Positions 16,067 to 25,613 of a stretch of 64,000 bases of DNA are shown one piece after another (position 1 is the stretch's first letter; every line of letters begins with the position of its first letter). Where the stretch lies: the NCBI GenBank assembly GCA_944392275.1, contig CALXWA010000001.1, forward strand, positions 378,737-442,736. The letters are read 5' to 3'. The notes beneath the pieces are model-generated. The model was not told the DNA's origin. It made no database searches and worked only from the letters and a program-made list of their open reading frames with translations. The translations under genes were made by a program, and so were the position numbers. The DNA comes from an uncultured Alphaproteobacteria bacterium (GTDB taxonomy: Bacteria > Pseudomonadota > Alphaproteobacteria > RF32 > CAG-239).

Positions 16067-17293
16067 TTCATAACGTAAAGCATTAATCGGATTAAGTAAG
16101 GAGGCCTTATACGCCGGATAAAACCCAAAAAACAACCCCACCAATCCCGAAAACGTAAACGGTACCAAAATATAAAAGAAATCAACCACTGCTTTAAGTG
16201 ACGTAAACACAGAAACCAACCAAACACCGATAAGCCCGATAACAATTCCGACCAAACCTCCGATTAAGGACAAAACCAAGGCTTCCGTCAAAAATTGCCA
16301 CCGAATATCCCAAGATTTTGCTCCGATAGCCATACGAATGCCGATTTCTCTAGTCCTTTCGGTAACCGATACCAACATAATATTCATAATTCCGATTCCC
16401 CCGACCAACAAAGAGATTCCGGCAATAGAACCCAACAAAATCGTCATAATTTTAGTTGAATTTTCCATCATCTCCATCATCTGTGTCAGGTTACGAATAA
16501 CAAAATCGTTTTCTTTATTGGCCCCCAAATTATGTCTTTGCCGTAAAAGCTGTGTAATTTCATCTTGAGAAGTATAGGTACTCTCGGCATCAACCGCTTG
16601 CAACATAATCATTTTGACTTGATCGGGAAATTTAATCCCCATAACTTTTTTTTGAGCTGTTGTAATCGGAATATAGACCACATCATCTTGATCCATCCCC
16701 ATTCCGCTCTGCCCGCGTTTAACCAACACCCCGATAACCTGAAACGGAATACCTTTAATCCGAATATTTTTACCTAACGGATCAACATCCCCAAACAGCT
16801 CATTAACCACGGTTTGTCCCAAAATGGCAACTTTTCCGGCCCGTTTAATATCTTGCTCGTTAAAAGACCTTCCATAAGCCAAATCCCATTCCTTAATTTC
16901 AAACAAGCGATTATCCGTTCCGCTGACACCGGTAGACCAGTTGGCGTTTCCGTAAACAATTTGTGCCGTTTCTTCCAAAATCGGAGCCGCTAAACGAATA
17001 GAGGATATTTTGGCTTGAATGGCATCACCATCGCTTTTTTTCATGGTCGGCTGCGAGCCATGCCCTCCCCGAGCTCCGCTGGAAGTTGCGACACCGGAGC
17101 GTACCACAATTAAATTTGTCCCCATCGTTTTCATTTCTGCCTGAATCGAGATTTGAGCCCCGTTTCCGATTGCCAACATCACAATCACGGCCGCCACCCC
17201 GATAATAATTCCCAAGCTGGTTAAGATAGAACGCATTTTATTGGCTTTTATAGCCCGTAAAGCAATACTGAATATCGTCGGCACATCAATCAT
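16064..17293 (-). CDS. ABC exporter permease, MacB type
   Basis: This 409-residue protein has one N-terminal TM helix (about 20-45, with the MRSILTSLGIIIGVAAVIVM signature), a periplasmic MacB_PCD domain (about 50-245) and a C-terminal FtsX domain with three TM helices (IMTILLGSIAGISLLVGGIG onward, including TERTREIGIRMAIGAK). It partners the ATPase encoded immediately upstream, with a 4-nt overlap of stop and start. In E. coli MacB the ATPase is fused; here it is separate. Such systems export peptides, siderophores or macrolides through an outer-membrane channel. The substrate is unknown. Confidence 0.9.
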   Translation of the reverse strand: MIDVPTIFSIALRAIKANKMRSILTSLGIIIGVAAVIVMLAIGNGAQISIQAEMKTMGTNLIVVRSGVATSSGARGGHGSQPTMKKSDGDAIQAKISSIRLAAPILEETAQIVYGNANWSTGVSGTDNRLFEIKEWDLAYGRSFNEQDIKRAGKVAILGQTVVNELFGDVDPLGKNIRIKGIPFQVIGVLVKRGQSGMGMDQDDVVYIPITTAQKKVMGIKFPDQVKMIMLQAVDAESTYTSQDEITQLLRQRHNLGANKENDFVIRNLTQMMEMMENSTKIMTILLGSIAGISLLVGGIGIMNIMLVSVTERTREIGIRMAIGAKSWDIRWQFLTEALVLSLIGGLVGIVIGLIGVWLVSVFTSLKAVVDFFYILVPFTFSGLVGLFFGFYPAYKASLLNPINALRYE

Positions 17294-17979
17294 TTTTTGT
17301 TTCTTTCATCGGAATGAATTTCCCCATCAACAATTTTAATAATCCGATCCGCATAAAGGGCAATATCTTCCTCATGCGTAACCAAGATAATTGTACGCCC
17401 CAATTCTTTGTTTAATTTTGTAAACAAAGCCATAATATCCAAACTCATTTTGGTGTCCAAATTTCCGGTTGGCTCATCGGCAAAAATAATCGGAGCATTA
17501 TTAACCACGGCCCGAGCAATAGCCACACGTTGCTGTTGCCCACCGGAAAGTTGATTCGGCTGGTGATGCATTCTTTCTTTCAAACCGACTTTGGTCAAAG
17601 CCTCTGCCGCACGTTTATGTCGCTCTGCCGCTGGGACTTTGGAATAGATCATCGGCAACTCCACATTTTCAATTGCAGATGTTCTGGATAATAAATTAAA
17701 TCCTTGAAAGACAAAACCGATTTTTTGATTACGAATATCAGCTAACGCATCCGAGCTAAGTTTTTCCACATTAACGCCGTCTAAGCGATAACTTCCCGAA
17801 GTCGGCTTATCTAAACAGCCTAAAATATTCATCAATGTTGACTTTCCTGATCCCGAAGGTCCCATAATGGCAACAAACTCACCTTCATTAATTTCTAAAG
17901 AAATACCTTTAAGGATTTTTAGATCAAACCCGTCTAAAGGATAACTTTTACGAATATTTTTCAGCTCAATCAAAGACAT
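17290..17979 (-). CDS. ABC transporter ATP-binding protein, MacB/LolD type
   Basis: A 229-residue nucleotide-binding subunit. It has Walker [13 protein letters not shown] (about residues 39-50), the Q-loop in [12 protein letters not shown], signature [14 protein letters not shown], Walker [13 protein letters not shown] and the switch His in ILVTHEED. It powers the permease encoded downstream. The start codon overlaps the stop of the upstream adaptor gene, a sign of translational coupling. Confidence 0.93.
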   Translation of the reverse strand: MSLIELKNIRKSYPLDGFDLKILKGISLEINEGEFVAIMGPSGSGKSTLMNILGCLDKPTSGSYRLDGVNVEKLSSDALADIRNQKIGFVFQGFNLLSRTSAIENVELPMIYSKVPAAERHKRAAEALTKVGLKERMHHQPNQLSGGQQQRVAIARAVVNNAPIIFADEPTGNLDTKMSLDIMALFTKLNKELGRTIILVTHEEDIALYADRIIKIVDGEIHSDERNKK

Positions 17980-19136
17980 TAACGAGGCATCCTCATTCTC
18001 ATGGCTCTGGCTTGTTCGGCTTGTTTTTTATTTTCCAAAACCACCGACATCCCCTCTCTTAAATTTCCTTCCAAAATTTCCGTATAATCTTCATCAGAAA
18101 TTCCCGTTTTGACCACAATCCGTTTTAATTTTCCATTCTGAATGGTCCACACGCCTTTATCAGAGTAACGTTTTGTTTCTCCGTTTGCATCGGTAACATA
18201 AAAACGCAGGGCCTTATTTGGTACCAATAAAGCATCTTCTTTTTGTGAGGTAATAATTTCAACATTAGCCGTCATTCCGGGTTTGAGTTTCAACTCATGG
18301 TTATCAATTTCAATAATCACTTCATAGGTAACAACATTTGAGGTTGTAATGGCCTCATTACGAACCTGAGTAACAATACCGGTAAAAATTTCATCAGGAA
18401 AACTATCCACACTGAATTCAACTTTTTGCCCATCCTTAACTTTAGCAATATCGGCTTCCACAACAGAGGTTTCGATTTGCATCTTTGTTAAATCTTCGGC
18501 CACATTAAAAAGTGTTGGGGTCTGAAAGCTTGCGGCAACGGTCTGCCCGACCTCAACCACCTTAGACACCACAATTCCATCGACCGGTGACACGATTCGG
18601 GTGTACCTTAAATCAATTTCGGCCGCTTGCAAGGCTGCCTCTGCCTGAGAAACCTGAGCTTCATTCAAAGCCAATTGAGCAATGGCATTATCATAATCTC
18701 TTTGTGCACTTTCCAACTCTTTATCCGCAGAATACTGCGATTTATTAAGCTTTTTAACCCGATCTAAATGTTTTTTATAATAAACAATATCGTTTTTAAC
18801 AACATTAACCTGTGCTTTAGCAATATCCAAGGCAGCTTTTCTTTGAGCAACGGTAGCCTGAAACAAAGACGGATCAATCTGAGCCAGAATCTGATCTTTT
18901 TTCACTTTGGTGTTATAATCGACATAGATTTCAGAAATTGTTCCGGAAACCTGTGTTCCGATATTAATGGTAGAAATTGGGTTAATAATGCCGGAGGCAG
19001 TCACTTTTTCAATGATTTCTCCTTTTTTAACTTTTTTGGTAATATAAGCATTGGCCGAATCATCTTCGCATCCAAACAATAAGACCCCTAACAACAAGAC
19101 CATTCCGGCCACAACAATTTTCCATATTTTTTTCAT
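17979..19136 (-). CDS. MacA-type periplasmic adaptor, putative lipoprotein
   Basis: This 385-residue membrane-fusion protein links the ABC permease to an outer-membrane channel. A signal with lipobox LFGC at about residues 20-23 suggests lipidation, unlike E. coli MacA. The lipoyl half-motif (VSGTISEIYVDYNTKVKKDQ), a long coiled-coil hairpin (about 85-185), the second lipoyl half (IVSPVDGIVVSKVVEVGQTV) and the beta-barrel (VEFSVDSFPDEIFTGIV) follow in order. GGTGA 8 nt upstream supports the ATG. It is the first gene of a three-gene operon. No TolC homologue is in the window. Confidence 0.9.
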   Translation of the reverse strand: MKKIWKIVVAGMVLLLGVLLFGCEDDSANAYITKKVKKGEIIEKVTASGIINPISTINIGTQVSGTISEIYVDYNTKVKKDQILAQIDPSLFQATVAQRKAALDIAKAQVNVVKNDIVYYKKHLDRVKKLNKSQYSADKELESAQRDYDNAIAQLALNEAQVSQAEAALQAAEIDLRYTRIVSPVDGIVVSKVVEVGQTVAASFQTPTLFNVAEDLTKMQIETSVVEADIAKVKDGQKVEFSVDSFPDEIFTGIVTQVRNEAITTSNVVTYEVIIEIDNHELKLKPGMTANVEIITSQKEDALLVPNKALRFYVTDANGETKRYSDKGVWTIQNGKLKRIVVKTGISDEDYTEILEGNLREGMSVVLENKKQAEQARAMRMRMPR

Positions 19137-19287
19137 TAATTTTTCACCAAAACATTAAAAACATTCAAAAGTTTTAGAAATTATAAAGACTAATAATAAA
19201 AATAAGATTAAAAAATTGCTTGTAAAGTATCTAAATTTTGTCTATATTTAATAATGCATATATATAAATTACAAATTATTATCAACC

Positions 19288-19329
19288 GGTCATTTTCCCG
19301 CAAATTTATATGCACGCGGCTTTATGACC
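19288..19329 (+). promoter_or_regulatory. Possible stem-loop in the leader of the 19346 gene
   Basis: GGTCAT (19288-19293) pairs with ATGACC (19324-19329), and inside it CCGC (19298-19301) pairs with GCGG (19316-19319) around a 4x4 internal loop. It is a locally GC-rich element in very AT-rich flanks, ending 16 nt before the ATG. Confidence 0.35.
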
Positions 19330-19345
19330 ATAAATATCAAACAAA

Positions 19346-19630
19346 ATGGCAAAGAACGAAAAAAACAACTCTCTTGTTGACATTGATGCTCAAGTAAGGC
19401 TCATGGCTATTCAAAAAGCTCTTCCTGAAGGTTATAAAACAACCAACAAAAAAGCCATCAAGAAAAAGATAAGAGACAAAACATCTCTTTATGAAGAGAC
19501 CTATTGGACCTCTTGGGTAAAAAACGGCACAACAAAAGGGTTGGCTCTACTCAAAGCCAACGGCTCGGTTAAAATTATTACCGAAGCGAATTATAAAAAA
19601 TATGAGGTAAACGGAAAAGACTTAAAGTAA
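19346..19630 (+). CDS. Unknown small basic protein
   Basis: A 94-residue Lys-rich protein with no recognised family. Residues 10-50 look helical (DIDAQVRLMAIQKALPEG), followed by a beta-like end (LLKANGSVKIITEANYKKYEV). High charge and absence of a signal peptide suggest a cytosolic, possibly nucleic-acid-binding protein, but this is only composition-based. The ATG has no Shine-Dalgarno sequence (…aaatatcaaacaaaATG). It leads a run of three unknown plus-strand genes lying between two opposite-strand core units. Confidence 0.55.
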   Translation: MAKNEKNNSLVDIDAQVRLMAIQKALPEGYKTTNKKAIKKKIRDKTSLYEETYWTSWVKNGTTKGLALLKANGSVKIITEANYKKYEVNGKDLK

Positions 19631-19677
19631 GCCTCAAAGAACTAACCAAATTATTTATTAACTAAAATTATTTTATA

Positions 19678-20469
19678 ATGGAACATCGCAAAAAAACGAT
19701 TACCCCCGAACAAAAGGCGGCCTTCATAGCCGCTGGGGAAGCAAAACGCCAAGAACGTGCAGAAAAGAAAAAAAAGAAAGAAGCAGAACAAAATGCCTTT
19801 CAAAAAAGCAAAGAAAAAGAGCGGTCGCTAAAAAGTGTTATCACTTACCTTAATTCGTGTGACTATCACCACACCAAACCGGACCCAGCTCTTCGCAAAA
19901 GCTTTGAATCTCTTCTGACTTTGGAAGATTACAAACATTATTCTTTTCTTTATGGTCAGTTTATTATGATCGGATTAATGTTTGAAAATTGTTGGGTAAA
20001 AGAAGTTGCTGCAAATTTCTGGAAACAACAGCTGCAAAACGGCATTGTGGATATGATGGCCTTGTCCTCAGCGTTGGGCAATGGGTACATCAGTAAAAAG
20101 GTTTGTGATATTTTATTAAAATATTATGAAACTTTTACCTCGCATGCATATGGCAAACACATTTTCTTTCAACTGGACCAAGTCCTTCAAGAAAATGGCA
20201 AAGAAGATGTCCTTCAAAAAAAGTTTGTGCCACTGAGAAAAGACAAAAGAGAAGCCATTCTCAAAATCTTAAAAACCTATCTCGGTGTTTATCTGAAAAG
20301 ATTTACCGAAGAAGGCTACCCTCTCAGTCAGGAATTTGCGGATGTCCTCATTCGTTATCATGATTTAACGGATGAAAAACTCCGAAACAAAATTAGCCAT
20401 CGTCTTTGGGAACTAAAAACAACAGGAGAAAAAATTCCGCAAGAACTTCTTTCTGCTTATGCACAGTAA
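19678..20469 (+). CDS. Unknown helical protein with Lys-rich N-terminus
   Basis: A 263-residue protein. Residues 1-55 are highly charged (GEAKRQERAEKKKKKEAEQ), probably an extended helix. The remainder is predicted all-helical in short pairs (FMFENCWVKEVAANFW-type segments), compatible with an alpha-solenoid, though no repeat family is recognised. No signal or TM segment is seen. The start lacks a Shine-Dalgarno sequence; its leader contains ATTAACTAAAATTAT ending about 8 nt before the ATG, nearly the same as the leader of the lipoprotein gene at 25614. It follows the 19346 gene by 47 nt and ends in its own terminator. Confidence 0.65.
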   Translation: MEHRKKTITPEQKAAFIAAGEAKRQERAEKKKKKEAEQNAFQKSKEKERSLKSVITYLNSCDYHHTKPDPALRKSFESLLTLEDYKHYSFLYGQFIMIGLMFENCWVKEVAANFWKQQLQNGIVDMMALSSALGNGYISKKVCDILLKYYETFTSHAYGKHIFFQLDQVLQENGKEDVLQKKFVPLRKDKREAILKILKTYLGVYLKRFTEEGYPLSQEFADVLIRYHDLTDEKLRNKISHRLWELKTTGEKIPQELLSAYAQ

Positions 20470-20508
20470 AAACACCCCCTCAATATTTTCATTGAGGGGG
20501 TGTTTTGT
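20468..20508 (+). terminator. Terminator of the 19346-20469 unit
   Basis: A 14-bp perfect stem (20471-20484 with 20491-20504) with a C/G-rich core and a short T-tract. Confidence 0.8.
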
Positions 20509-20604
20509 CACAAAAAAGTAACAAAAAAATCAACATAAGGATTGTCAGAAACACATTTTTCGTCTATAATAAAAAATTGGAAAAATATTAAATTATATAT
20601 AATT

Positions 20605-21606
20605 ATGGAAAAAAAATTAACAAACAAAGAAAGAACAATCCTCAATCATGCAACTCCTGTCGCTCGCAAATGGGCTTATTACAAATTTCAGAACGACATT
20701 GCTTTCGAAGAGTTTCAAAACAATTTTGAAATCCTTGTCTGTGCTGAACAAAAATTGTATAAAACCTGGAGACAGCAAGCTTGTAATATTATTGCGTTCA
20801 AACGTGTTTACGGAGACGCGTTAAAGATTTATTACAAGCTATGTTTTGAAAGCAAATTTTGCCCAATACAAAAGCTGTTGCCACAAGCCCAAAAGCTGTA
20901 TGCAAAAACCAAAGACAAAGAAGTTGCCTTTGTCTTAAGTGTTATGCAGGGATATCAAAACAAAATCAAAGAATTTAACAAAACCGCATACCAAATGCTG
21001 GTTGAAGGAAACAACATTTCTTTAATTTTGGATTGGGCAGAAGAAGCTGATCGACAAGAGGCAATCAAAAGAGAGAGAATGCTCTATCTGGAACAAACCA
21101 TCAAGCACTTGAAAAAACTTCAAGAACTCAGAGTCGTTCTCAGTCGTGAGCAAATCAAAACACTCTTAAAGCCAACCGCTTGTTCTCAAGAGCTCTTAGA
21201 CGAGATTGCTATTCTCATTGACGATGCCCATGACAAACTCCCCAAAGGAGAAAGAGCAAAATCTTATGAAGATATTTGTTCTTTTATAGCCGAGGTTGCT
21301 CCAATTGTCGGATATATTCCGGTAAGTTTGGTACAATTTATCTTTAAGAACGACTGGTTAAGCAAGACAAGCTACAACTTACTCCTTGCAATTCAGGACA
21401 CCATACAAAAACTTAGTATGACCCCTGTAATCACGATGCCGTTAAATAAGTTGTATCAACCGCTTGCTCAAAAAATTGAGCAAGACCAGAATACGAGGAT
21501 TTCTTATTCGGACTATTACGTTCTTAAATTGGCAATTGCTTACAAAATAGCATCGCCTTTTATCGTAGAGTTCGTAAACAACACAAAAAAGCCCCAGGTT
21601 AAATAA
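20605..21606 (+). CDS. Unknown helical protein
   Basis: A 333-residue, Lys/Gln/Leu-rich protein with predicted helices throughout and no signal peptide or TM segment. The region around residues 130-175 (EADRQEAIKRERMLYLEQTIK) is likely a coiled coil. The start at 20605 is chosen because the upstream in-frame TTG (20542) has its only possible ribosome site too close. The ATG itself lacks a Shine-Dalgarno sequence and has an AT leader (…aaattatatataattATG). The stop lies inside the terminator shared with fmt. No family is recognised. Confidence 0.6.
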   Translation: MEKKLTNKERTILNHATPVARKWAYYKFQNDIAFEEFQNNFEILVCAEQKLYKTWRQQACNIIAFKRVYGDALKIYYKLCFESKFCPIQKLLPQAQKLYAKTKDKEVAFVLSVMQGYQNKIKEFNKTAYQMLVEGNNISLILDWAEEADRQEAIKRERMLYLEQTIKHLKKLQELRVVLSREQIKTLLKPTACSQELLDEIAILIDDAHDKLPKGERAKSYEDICSFIAEVAPIVGYIPVSLVQFIFKNDWLSKTSYNLLLAIQDTIQKLSMTPVITMPLNKLYQPLAQKIEQDQNTRISYSDYYVLKLAIAYKIASPFIVEFVNNTKKPQVK

Positions 21607-21622
21607 CCTGAGGCTTTTTTTT
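21585..21622 (+). terminator. Bidirectional terminator between the 20605 gene and fmt
   Basis: A GCCcCAGGTT/AACCTGaGGC stem with one mismatch, flanked by A6 and T9. It serves both converging genes; the 20605 gene's stop codon is in the loop. Confidence 0.75.
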
Positions 21623-21636
21623 TCATTTCCCGACAA

Positions 21637-22554
21637 TTATGACAAGATAACACCGTCTTCAAAAGAAAAACCGCGTAAAAGTTCATCAATATTCATTGCT
21701 TTTTTTCCTTGTCGTTGAATTTTTACAACAAACAACATACCTTTTTGACATTGAATAAGCAGCCCGCTGTCATTTGGAACAATCGTTCCAGCCTCCATTC
21801 CGGAGTCAGCATCCAGAGCCTCACATTCCAAAACCTTAAAACGCTCTCCTTTGTATTCAAAAAAAGTCGCAGGATAAGGATTAAAAGCTCTAACCTTACG
21901 TTCAATATTTTCGGCCGTCTCTGCAAAATTCAACCGACATTCTGCCTTTTCAATTTTTTGAGCATAGCAAGATTTTGCATCATCTTGCTTTTCCGGCTTA
22001 ATATTTTCCAAATTATCCAGGGCTTTAATAATCAAATCCGCCCCAATACCAGACAACGCATCATGCAAATCGCCTCCGGTCATGTCCGGAGTAATCTGCA
22101 CCTCCCCTTTTAACAACATATCGCCGGTATCCAATCCCTCATCCATTTGCATAATCGTGACACCTGATTTTTCATCTCCGGCTTCAAGAGCCCGTTGTAT
22201 TGGAGCCGCCCCACGCCATCTCGGCAATAAAGAAGCATGAACATTAAGGCATCCTTTGGGAAAAGCTTCTAAGATCGGACGGGGCAAAATAAGTCCATAA
22301 GCCGCAACAATCGCAGCATCAGCCTGAAGAGCTTTAAATTGACGTTGTTCTTCTTCCAAACGTAACGACTTAGGGGTCCGTACCTCAATTCCTTTTTTTT
22401 CTGCAAACAAATGGACCGGAGTTTTTGTTTCTTTCTGTCCTCTTCCGGCTTCTTTGGGAGCTCGTGTATACACACACACCACGTCATGGTGCTGACACAA
22501 AGCCTCCAAGACCGGAACCGCAAAATCCGGTGTTCCCATAAAAACCAATTTCAT
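21637..22554 (-). CDS. fmt: Methionyl-tRNA formyltransferase
   Basis: This 305-residue enzyme formylates initiator Met-tRNA using 10-formyl-THF. The N-terminal Rossmann domain starts MKLVFMGTPDFAVPVLEAL. The catalytic region has NVHASLLPRWRGAAPIQRAL and GVTIMQMDEGLDTGDML, and the C-terminal OB-like domain follows (FNPYPATFF). AGGGGA about 9 nt upstream supports the ATG. It is last in a murF-nrdR-nusB-def-fmt run on one strand, next to its functional partner def. Confidence 0.96.
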   Translation of the reverse strand: MKLVFMGTPDFAVPVLEALCQHHDVVCVYTRAPKEAGRGQKETKTPVHLFAEKKGIEVRTPKSLRLEEEQRQFKALQADAAIVAAYGLILPRPILEAFPKGCLNVHASLLPRWRGAAPIQRALEAGDEKSGVTIMQMDEGLDTGDMLLKGEVQITPDMTGGDLHDALSGIGADLIIKALDNLENIKPEKQDDAKSCYAQKIEKAECRLNFAETAENIERKVRAFNPYPATFFEYKGERFKVLECEALDADSGMEAGTIVPNDSGLLIQCQKGMLFVVKIQRQGKKAMNIDELLRGFSFEDGVILS

Positions 22555-22578
22555 AATAAAATATCCCCTGAATAAAAT

Positions 22579-23094
22579 TTATTCTTTATTAAATTTACGT
22601 AATTTTTCGAGCTTTTTTAATAACATTTGTCTTTTCAAACGGCTAAGATGATCAATATACAAAATACCATCCAAATGATCTAATTCATGTTGCACGGCCA
22701 CCGCCAAAAATCCCTCGGCCAAGAGTTCTTGTTCTTTACCGTTATAATCTAAATATTTGACTTTAACACTTGCCGGACGTTCAACTTCCGCCCGTTGTTC
22801 CGGAATAGATAAACACCCCTCTTCACAAACTTCCGTTTCATCCGAACGCCAAACGATTTCCGGATTAACAAAATAAAGCGGATTTGGTTTTTCTCCTTCC
22901 ATAGCAACATCAATAACCACAATCCGTTTTGATACCCCAACTTGCGGAGCTGCCAAACCCACACCGGATTCGACATACATGGTTTCTAACATATCATCCA
23001 TAAACTGCCGTATCTGGTCATCTACAACGGTAACCTTTTCAGCAATTTTCTTCAAAATCGGATGCGGATATTCATATAATTTCAACTTTGTCAT
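22579..23094 (-). CDS. def: Peptide deformylase
   Basis: This 171-residue metallohydrolase removes the N-formyl group from new proteins. All three motifs are intact: GVGLAAPQVG (about 46-55), EEGCLSIP (about 91-98, Cys metal ligand) and QHELDHLDG (about 134-142, two His ligands and the catalytic Glu). The length is standard. It lies 24 nt upstream of fmt and 15 nt downstream of nusB. Confidence 0.97.
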   Translation of the reverse strand: MTKLKLYEYPHPILKKIAEKVTVVDDQIRQFMDDMLETMYVESGVGLAAPQVGVSKRIVVIDVAMEGEKPNPLYFVNPEIVWRSDETEVCEEGCLSIPEQRAEVERPASVKVKYLDYNGKEQELLAEGFLAVAVQHELDHLDGILYIDHLSRLKRQMLLKKLEKLRKFNKE

Positions 23095-23109
23095 ATTTTT
23101 TCTTCTGTC

Positions 23110-23592
23110 TTAACGAATTTCTTTAGCAATAGTATCCAACAAGGCATTAACCATCTTAGGCTCGCTTTTATTAAAGAAAGCATAAGCCAAATCAACATAT
23201 TCTTGAATCAAAACCTTTGCATCAACATCGGTTGTATGAGCCAATTCATAAGTTGCACACAACAAAATCGCACGCAACGTTCCGTCAAAGCGGTCAAACA
23301 CCCAACCTTCTCGCAAAAAATGAGAAATAGATTTTTCCAAATCTTCTTTATAGGTATGAACACCTTTCGTTAATGTTGTAAAATATTCCGTATCCATATT
23401 TTCGGCTTCAACCAATTCTTCATGATCATAGCCATCATCTTTAATCAGATAATGTCCAACCTCACCATTAACAAAATCTTTAATAACCTCATCAACAGAA
23501 AGTTGACCATATTCAATCATATATGTTGCTTGAACCGCAGCCAGTCTGGCAGCTGTCTTCATTTTAATTTTTTCTGATACAAATTTTCCCAT
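23110..23592 (-). CDS. nusB: Transcription antitermination factor NusB
   Basis: This ~160-residue helical protein binds boxA RNA with NusE for rRNA antitermination. Family-like segments are the N-terminal KTAARLAAVQATYMIEYGQ and the C-terminal VLIQEYVDLAYAFFNKSEPKMVNALLDTIAKE. The start codon overlaps the nrdR stop (TGATG), which favours ATG at 23592 over the GTG at 23595. GGGAG lies about 8 nt upstream within nrdR. Confidence 0.9.
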   Translation of the reverse strand: MGKFVSEKIKMKTAARLAAVQATYMIEYGQLSVDEVIKDFVNGEVGHYLIKDDGYDHEELVEAENMDTEYFTTLTKGVHTYKEDLEKSISHFLREGWVFDRFDGTLRAILLCATYELAHTTDVDAKVLIQEYVDLAYAFFNKSEPKMVNALLDTIAKEIR

Positions 23593-24065
23593 CACTTTTC
23601 TCCCTGCGGCTTTGCCATTTTATCAATTGTATCCACAAAATCCTCAAAATCTTTAACTTCTCTAAAATCTCGATAAACCGATGCAAAACGAATATATGCA
23701 ATGTGATCCAATGCGGCCAAGGCCTCCATCACATATTCCCCGATGGTTCGAGAAGAGATTTCGGCTTCTCCGGAACTTTCCAAACGTCGCTGAATGGAAT
23801 TAACAACCTTTTCAACTCGTTCTTGTGTAATCGGACGTTTTCTTACGGCAATTTGAATAGATCGAGCCAATTTATCACGATCAAACATCGTCTTTGTCCC
23901 ATCTTTCTTAACCACGATCATCTCCCGTAATTGGACACGTTCAAAGGTTGTAAACCGAGAACCGCATTCACCGCACTCTCGCCGACGACGAATAGCCGTT
24001 CCGTCATCCGTATCTCGAGAATCTTTAACTTGAGTATCTTCACAACCGCAAAACGGACACTTCAT
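23592..24065 (-). CDS. nrdR: Transcriptional repressor NrdR
   Basis: This 157-residue ATP/dATP-sensing repressor controls ribonucleotide reductase genes. The N-terminal zinc ribbon has four Cys ([15 protein letters not shown] and [14 protein letters not shown]). The ATP-cone follows ([20 protein letters not shown] onward). AAGGAG 8 nt upstream supports the ATG. In many alphaproteobacteria it follows rpiB-glyA; here murF and an opposite-strand lipoprotein gene separate it from glyA. Confidence 0.95.
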   Translation of the reverse strand: MKCPFCGCEDTQVKDSRDTDDGTAIRRRRECGECGSRFTTFERVQLREMIVVKKDGTKTMFDRDKLARSIQIAVRKRPITQERVEKVVNSIQRRLESSGEAEISSRTIGEYVMEALAALDHIAYIRFASVYRDFREVKDFEDFVDTIDKMAKPQGEK

Positions 24066-24068
24066 ACA

Positions 24069-25388
24069 TTAAGCTCCTTTTGTTAATAAATTTTCCGTCA
24101 CCTGATAAAGTTTTGAGGAATACCTAGCCCCTTTTATAAGGACAATATCATTATTTTGCAATACTTTATTTAGCAAAAATTCATCCAATCCATCTTTATT
24201 TTCAAAATAATATTTTTGCTTATTTGGTGAAATTTGCGCCAACAAAACTTTTGTCTCCGGACACACCCCAATAATAACATCAACTGAAGATTTATCCAAC
24301 GCTTTTCCAACCTCAATATGGCGAGCTTCGGATGTTGCACCTAACTCGGCCATTTTTCCAATAACCGCAATTTTTCTGCCCTTCACTTTTCTTTCATCTA
24401 ATGCCTTAATTGCCAAAAGCATTGCCTCCGGCTGGCCGGAATAACTATCATCAATTAATTGATAGGTCCCCTTAGAAAATTTAAGAGTATGAACCTTCCC
24501 TCTTCCGTCCAAAGCCCCAAAATTTTTCAAATTCTCTGCCGCTTTATGAACATCCAAACCCAACGCTTCAATAACCGTCAAAACACACCACGCATTATAC
24601 CAAAAAGCCTCGCCTTCATCGGATAATTCCAGCTTAACTTCGGGGTGGTGCTTTCGCCCAAATTTACAAATCCTAGCTCCGTTTTCTTTGGCTCTTTGCT
24701 CTAACAACGGGGCAAAATTTGTATCTTCATTAATAACGGCGATTCCTCCTTTTTTAAGAGATTTGAAGATTTCGGCTTTTGCCTCGGCAATTCCTTCAAA
24801 ATTTTCAAAAAATTCAATATGCATCGGATAAACATTAGTAATCACGGCAACATCAGGCTGCACAAAAGACGTTAGCTCCTCAATTTCTCCTTTAGCACTC
24901 ATTCCCATCTCAATAACAGCGTATTTTGCCGACATATCCAACTCACAAAGAGTAATTGGTACGCCTACCTGATTATTATGGTTTCCGGAAGTTGCATATG
25001 TTTTCCCAAACAAAGATAAAGCAAATTTCAATTCTTCTTTGGTGGTTGTTTTTCCGGCACTTCCTGTCAAACCGATAACCACTCCCTGAAATTGAGAACG
25101 CACATAAGCTCCGATAAGCCCATAAGCATGTAACGAGCTTTTAACCACCAACTGTCTTTCTGCCGGAACACCTTGTACCAAATGCTCTACAATAACAAGA
25201 GCCGCACCGTTTTGGATAACCTGAGCCACAAAATCATGGGCATCAAAATTTTCACCCTTAATGGCAATAAACAGATCCCCTTTTTTGACCTTTCGACTAT
25301 CTGTACAAATATTACTAATTTCACAATCCAGAGGCTTCGAATCCGACTCGACAATCTCTGCAAGTTTTTTTGAATTTATTTTTAACAT
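24069..25388 (-). CDS. murF: UDP-MurNAc-tripeptide-D-Ala-D-Ala ligase (MurF)
   Basis: This 439-residue cytosolic Mur ligase adds D-Ala-D-Ala to the peptidoglycan precursor. The N-terminal substrate domain has CTDSRKVKKGDLFIAIKGENFDAHDF. The P-loop is LTGSAGKTTTKE, followed by SGNHNNQVGVP, EMGMSAKGEIEELT and ITNVYPMHIEFF. The usual DDxYNANP motif reads DDSYSGQPEAM, an atypical variant. The start at 25388 is ATG with TAAGG 8 nt upstream; an in-frame TTG at 25394 is less likely. It is the first gene of the murF-nrdR-nusB-def-fmt run, away from any division/cell-wall cluster. Confidence 0.9.
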   Translation of the reverse strand: MLKINSKKLAEIVESDSKPLDCEISNICTDSRKVKKGDLFIAIKGENFDAHDFVAQVIQNGAALVIVEHLVQGVPAERQLVVKSSLHAYGLIGAYVRSQFQGVVIGLTGSAGKTTTKEELKFALSLFGKTYATSGNHNNQVGVPITLCELDMSAKYAVIEMGMSAKGEIEELTSFVQPDVAVITNVYPMHIEFFENFEGIAEAKAEIFKSLKKGGIAVINEDTNFAPLLEQRAKENGARICKFGRKHHPEVKLELSDEGEAFWYNAWCVLTVIEALGLDVHKAAENLKNFGALDGRGKVHTLKFSKGTYQLIDDSYSGQPEAMLLAIKALDERKVKGRKIAVIGKMAELGATSEARHIEVGKALDKSSVDVIIGVCPETKVLLAQISPNKQKYYFENKDGLDEFLLNKVLQNNDIVLIKGARYSSKLYQVTENLLTKGA

Positions 25389-25613
25389 TTTCAAGGCCTT
25401 AGAAGTTTATATAGATTCTTTAATAGAATATTGTAATTTTGCTAAGATTTATTTAACACTTCTCTAAGAAACACTTACAAATAAAAAGAAATCAAAGAAT
25501 ACTTTTCAAAAAAACATTTTAAGGGTTGCAACTATTGATAAAAAACATTATATTACCAAGCAGAAAAAAAATTAGTATATTTCAAATTATTATTCACTAA
25601 AATTATAAAAAAA

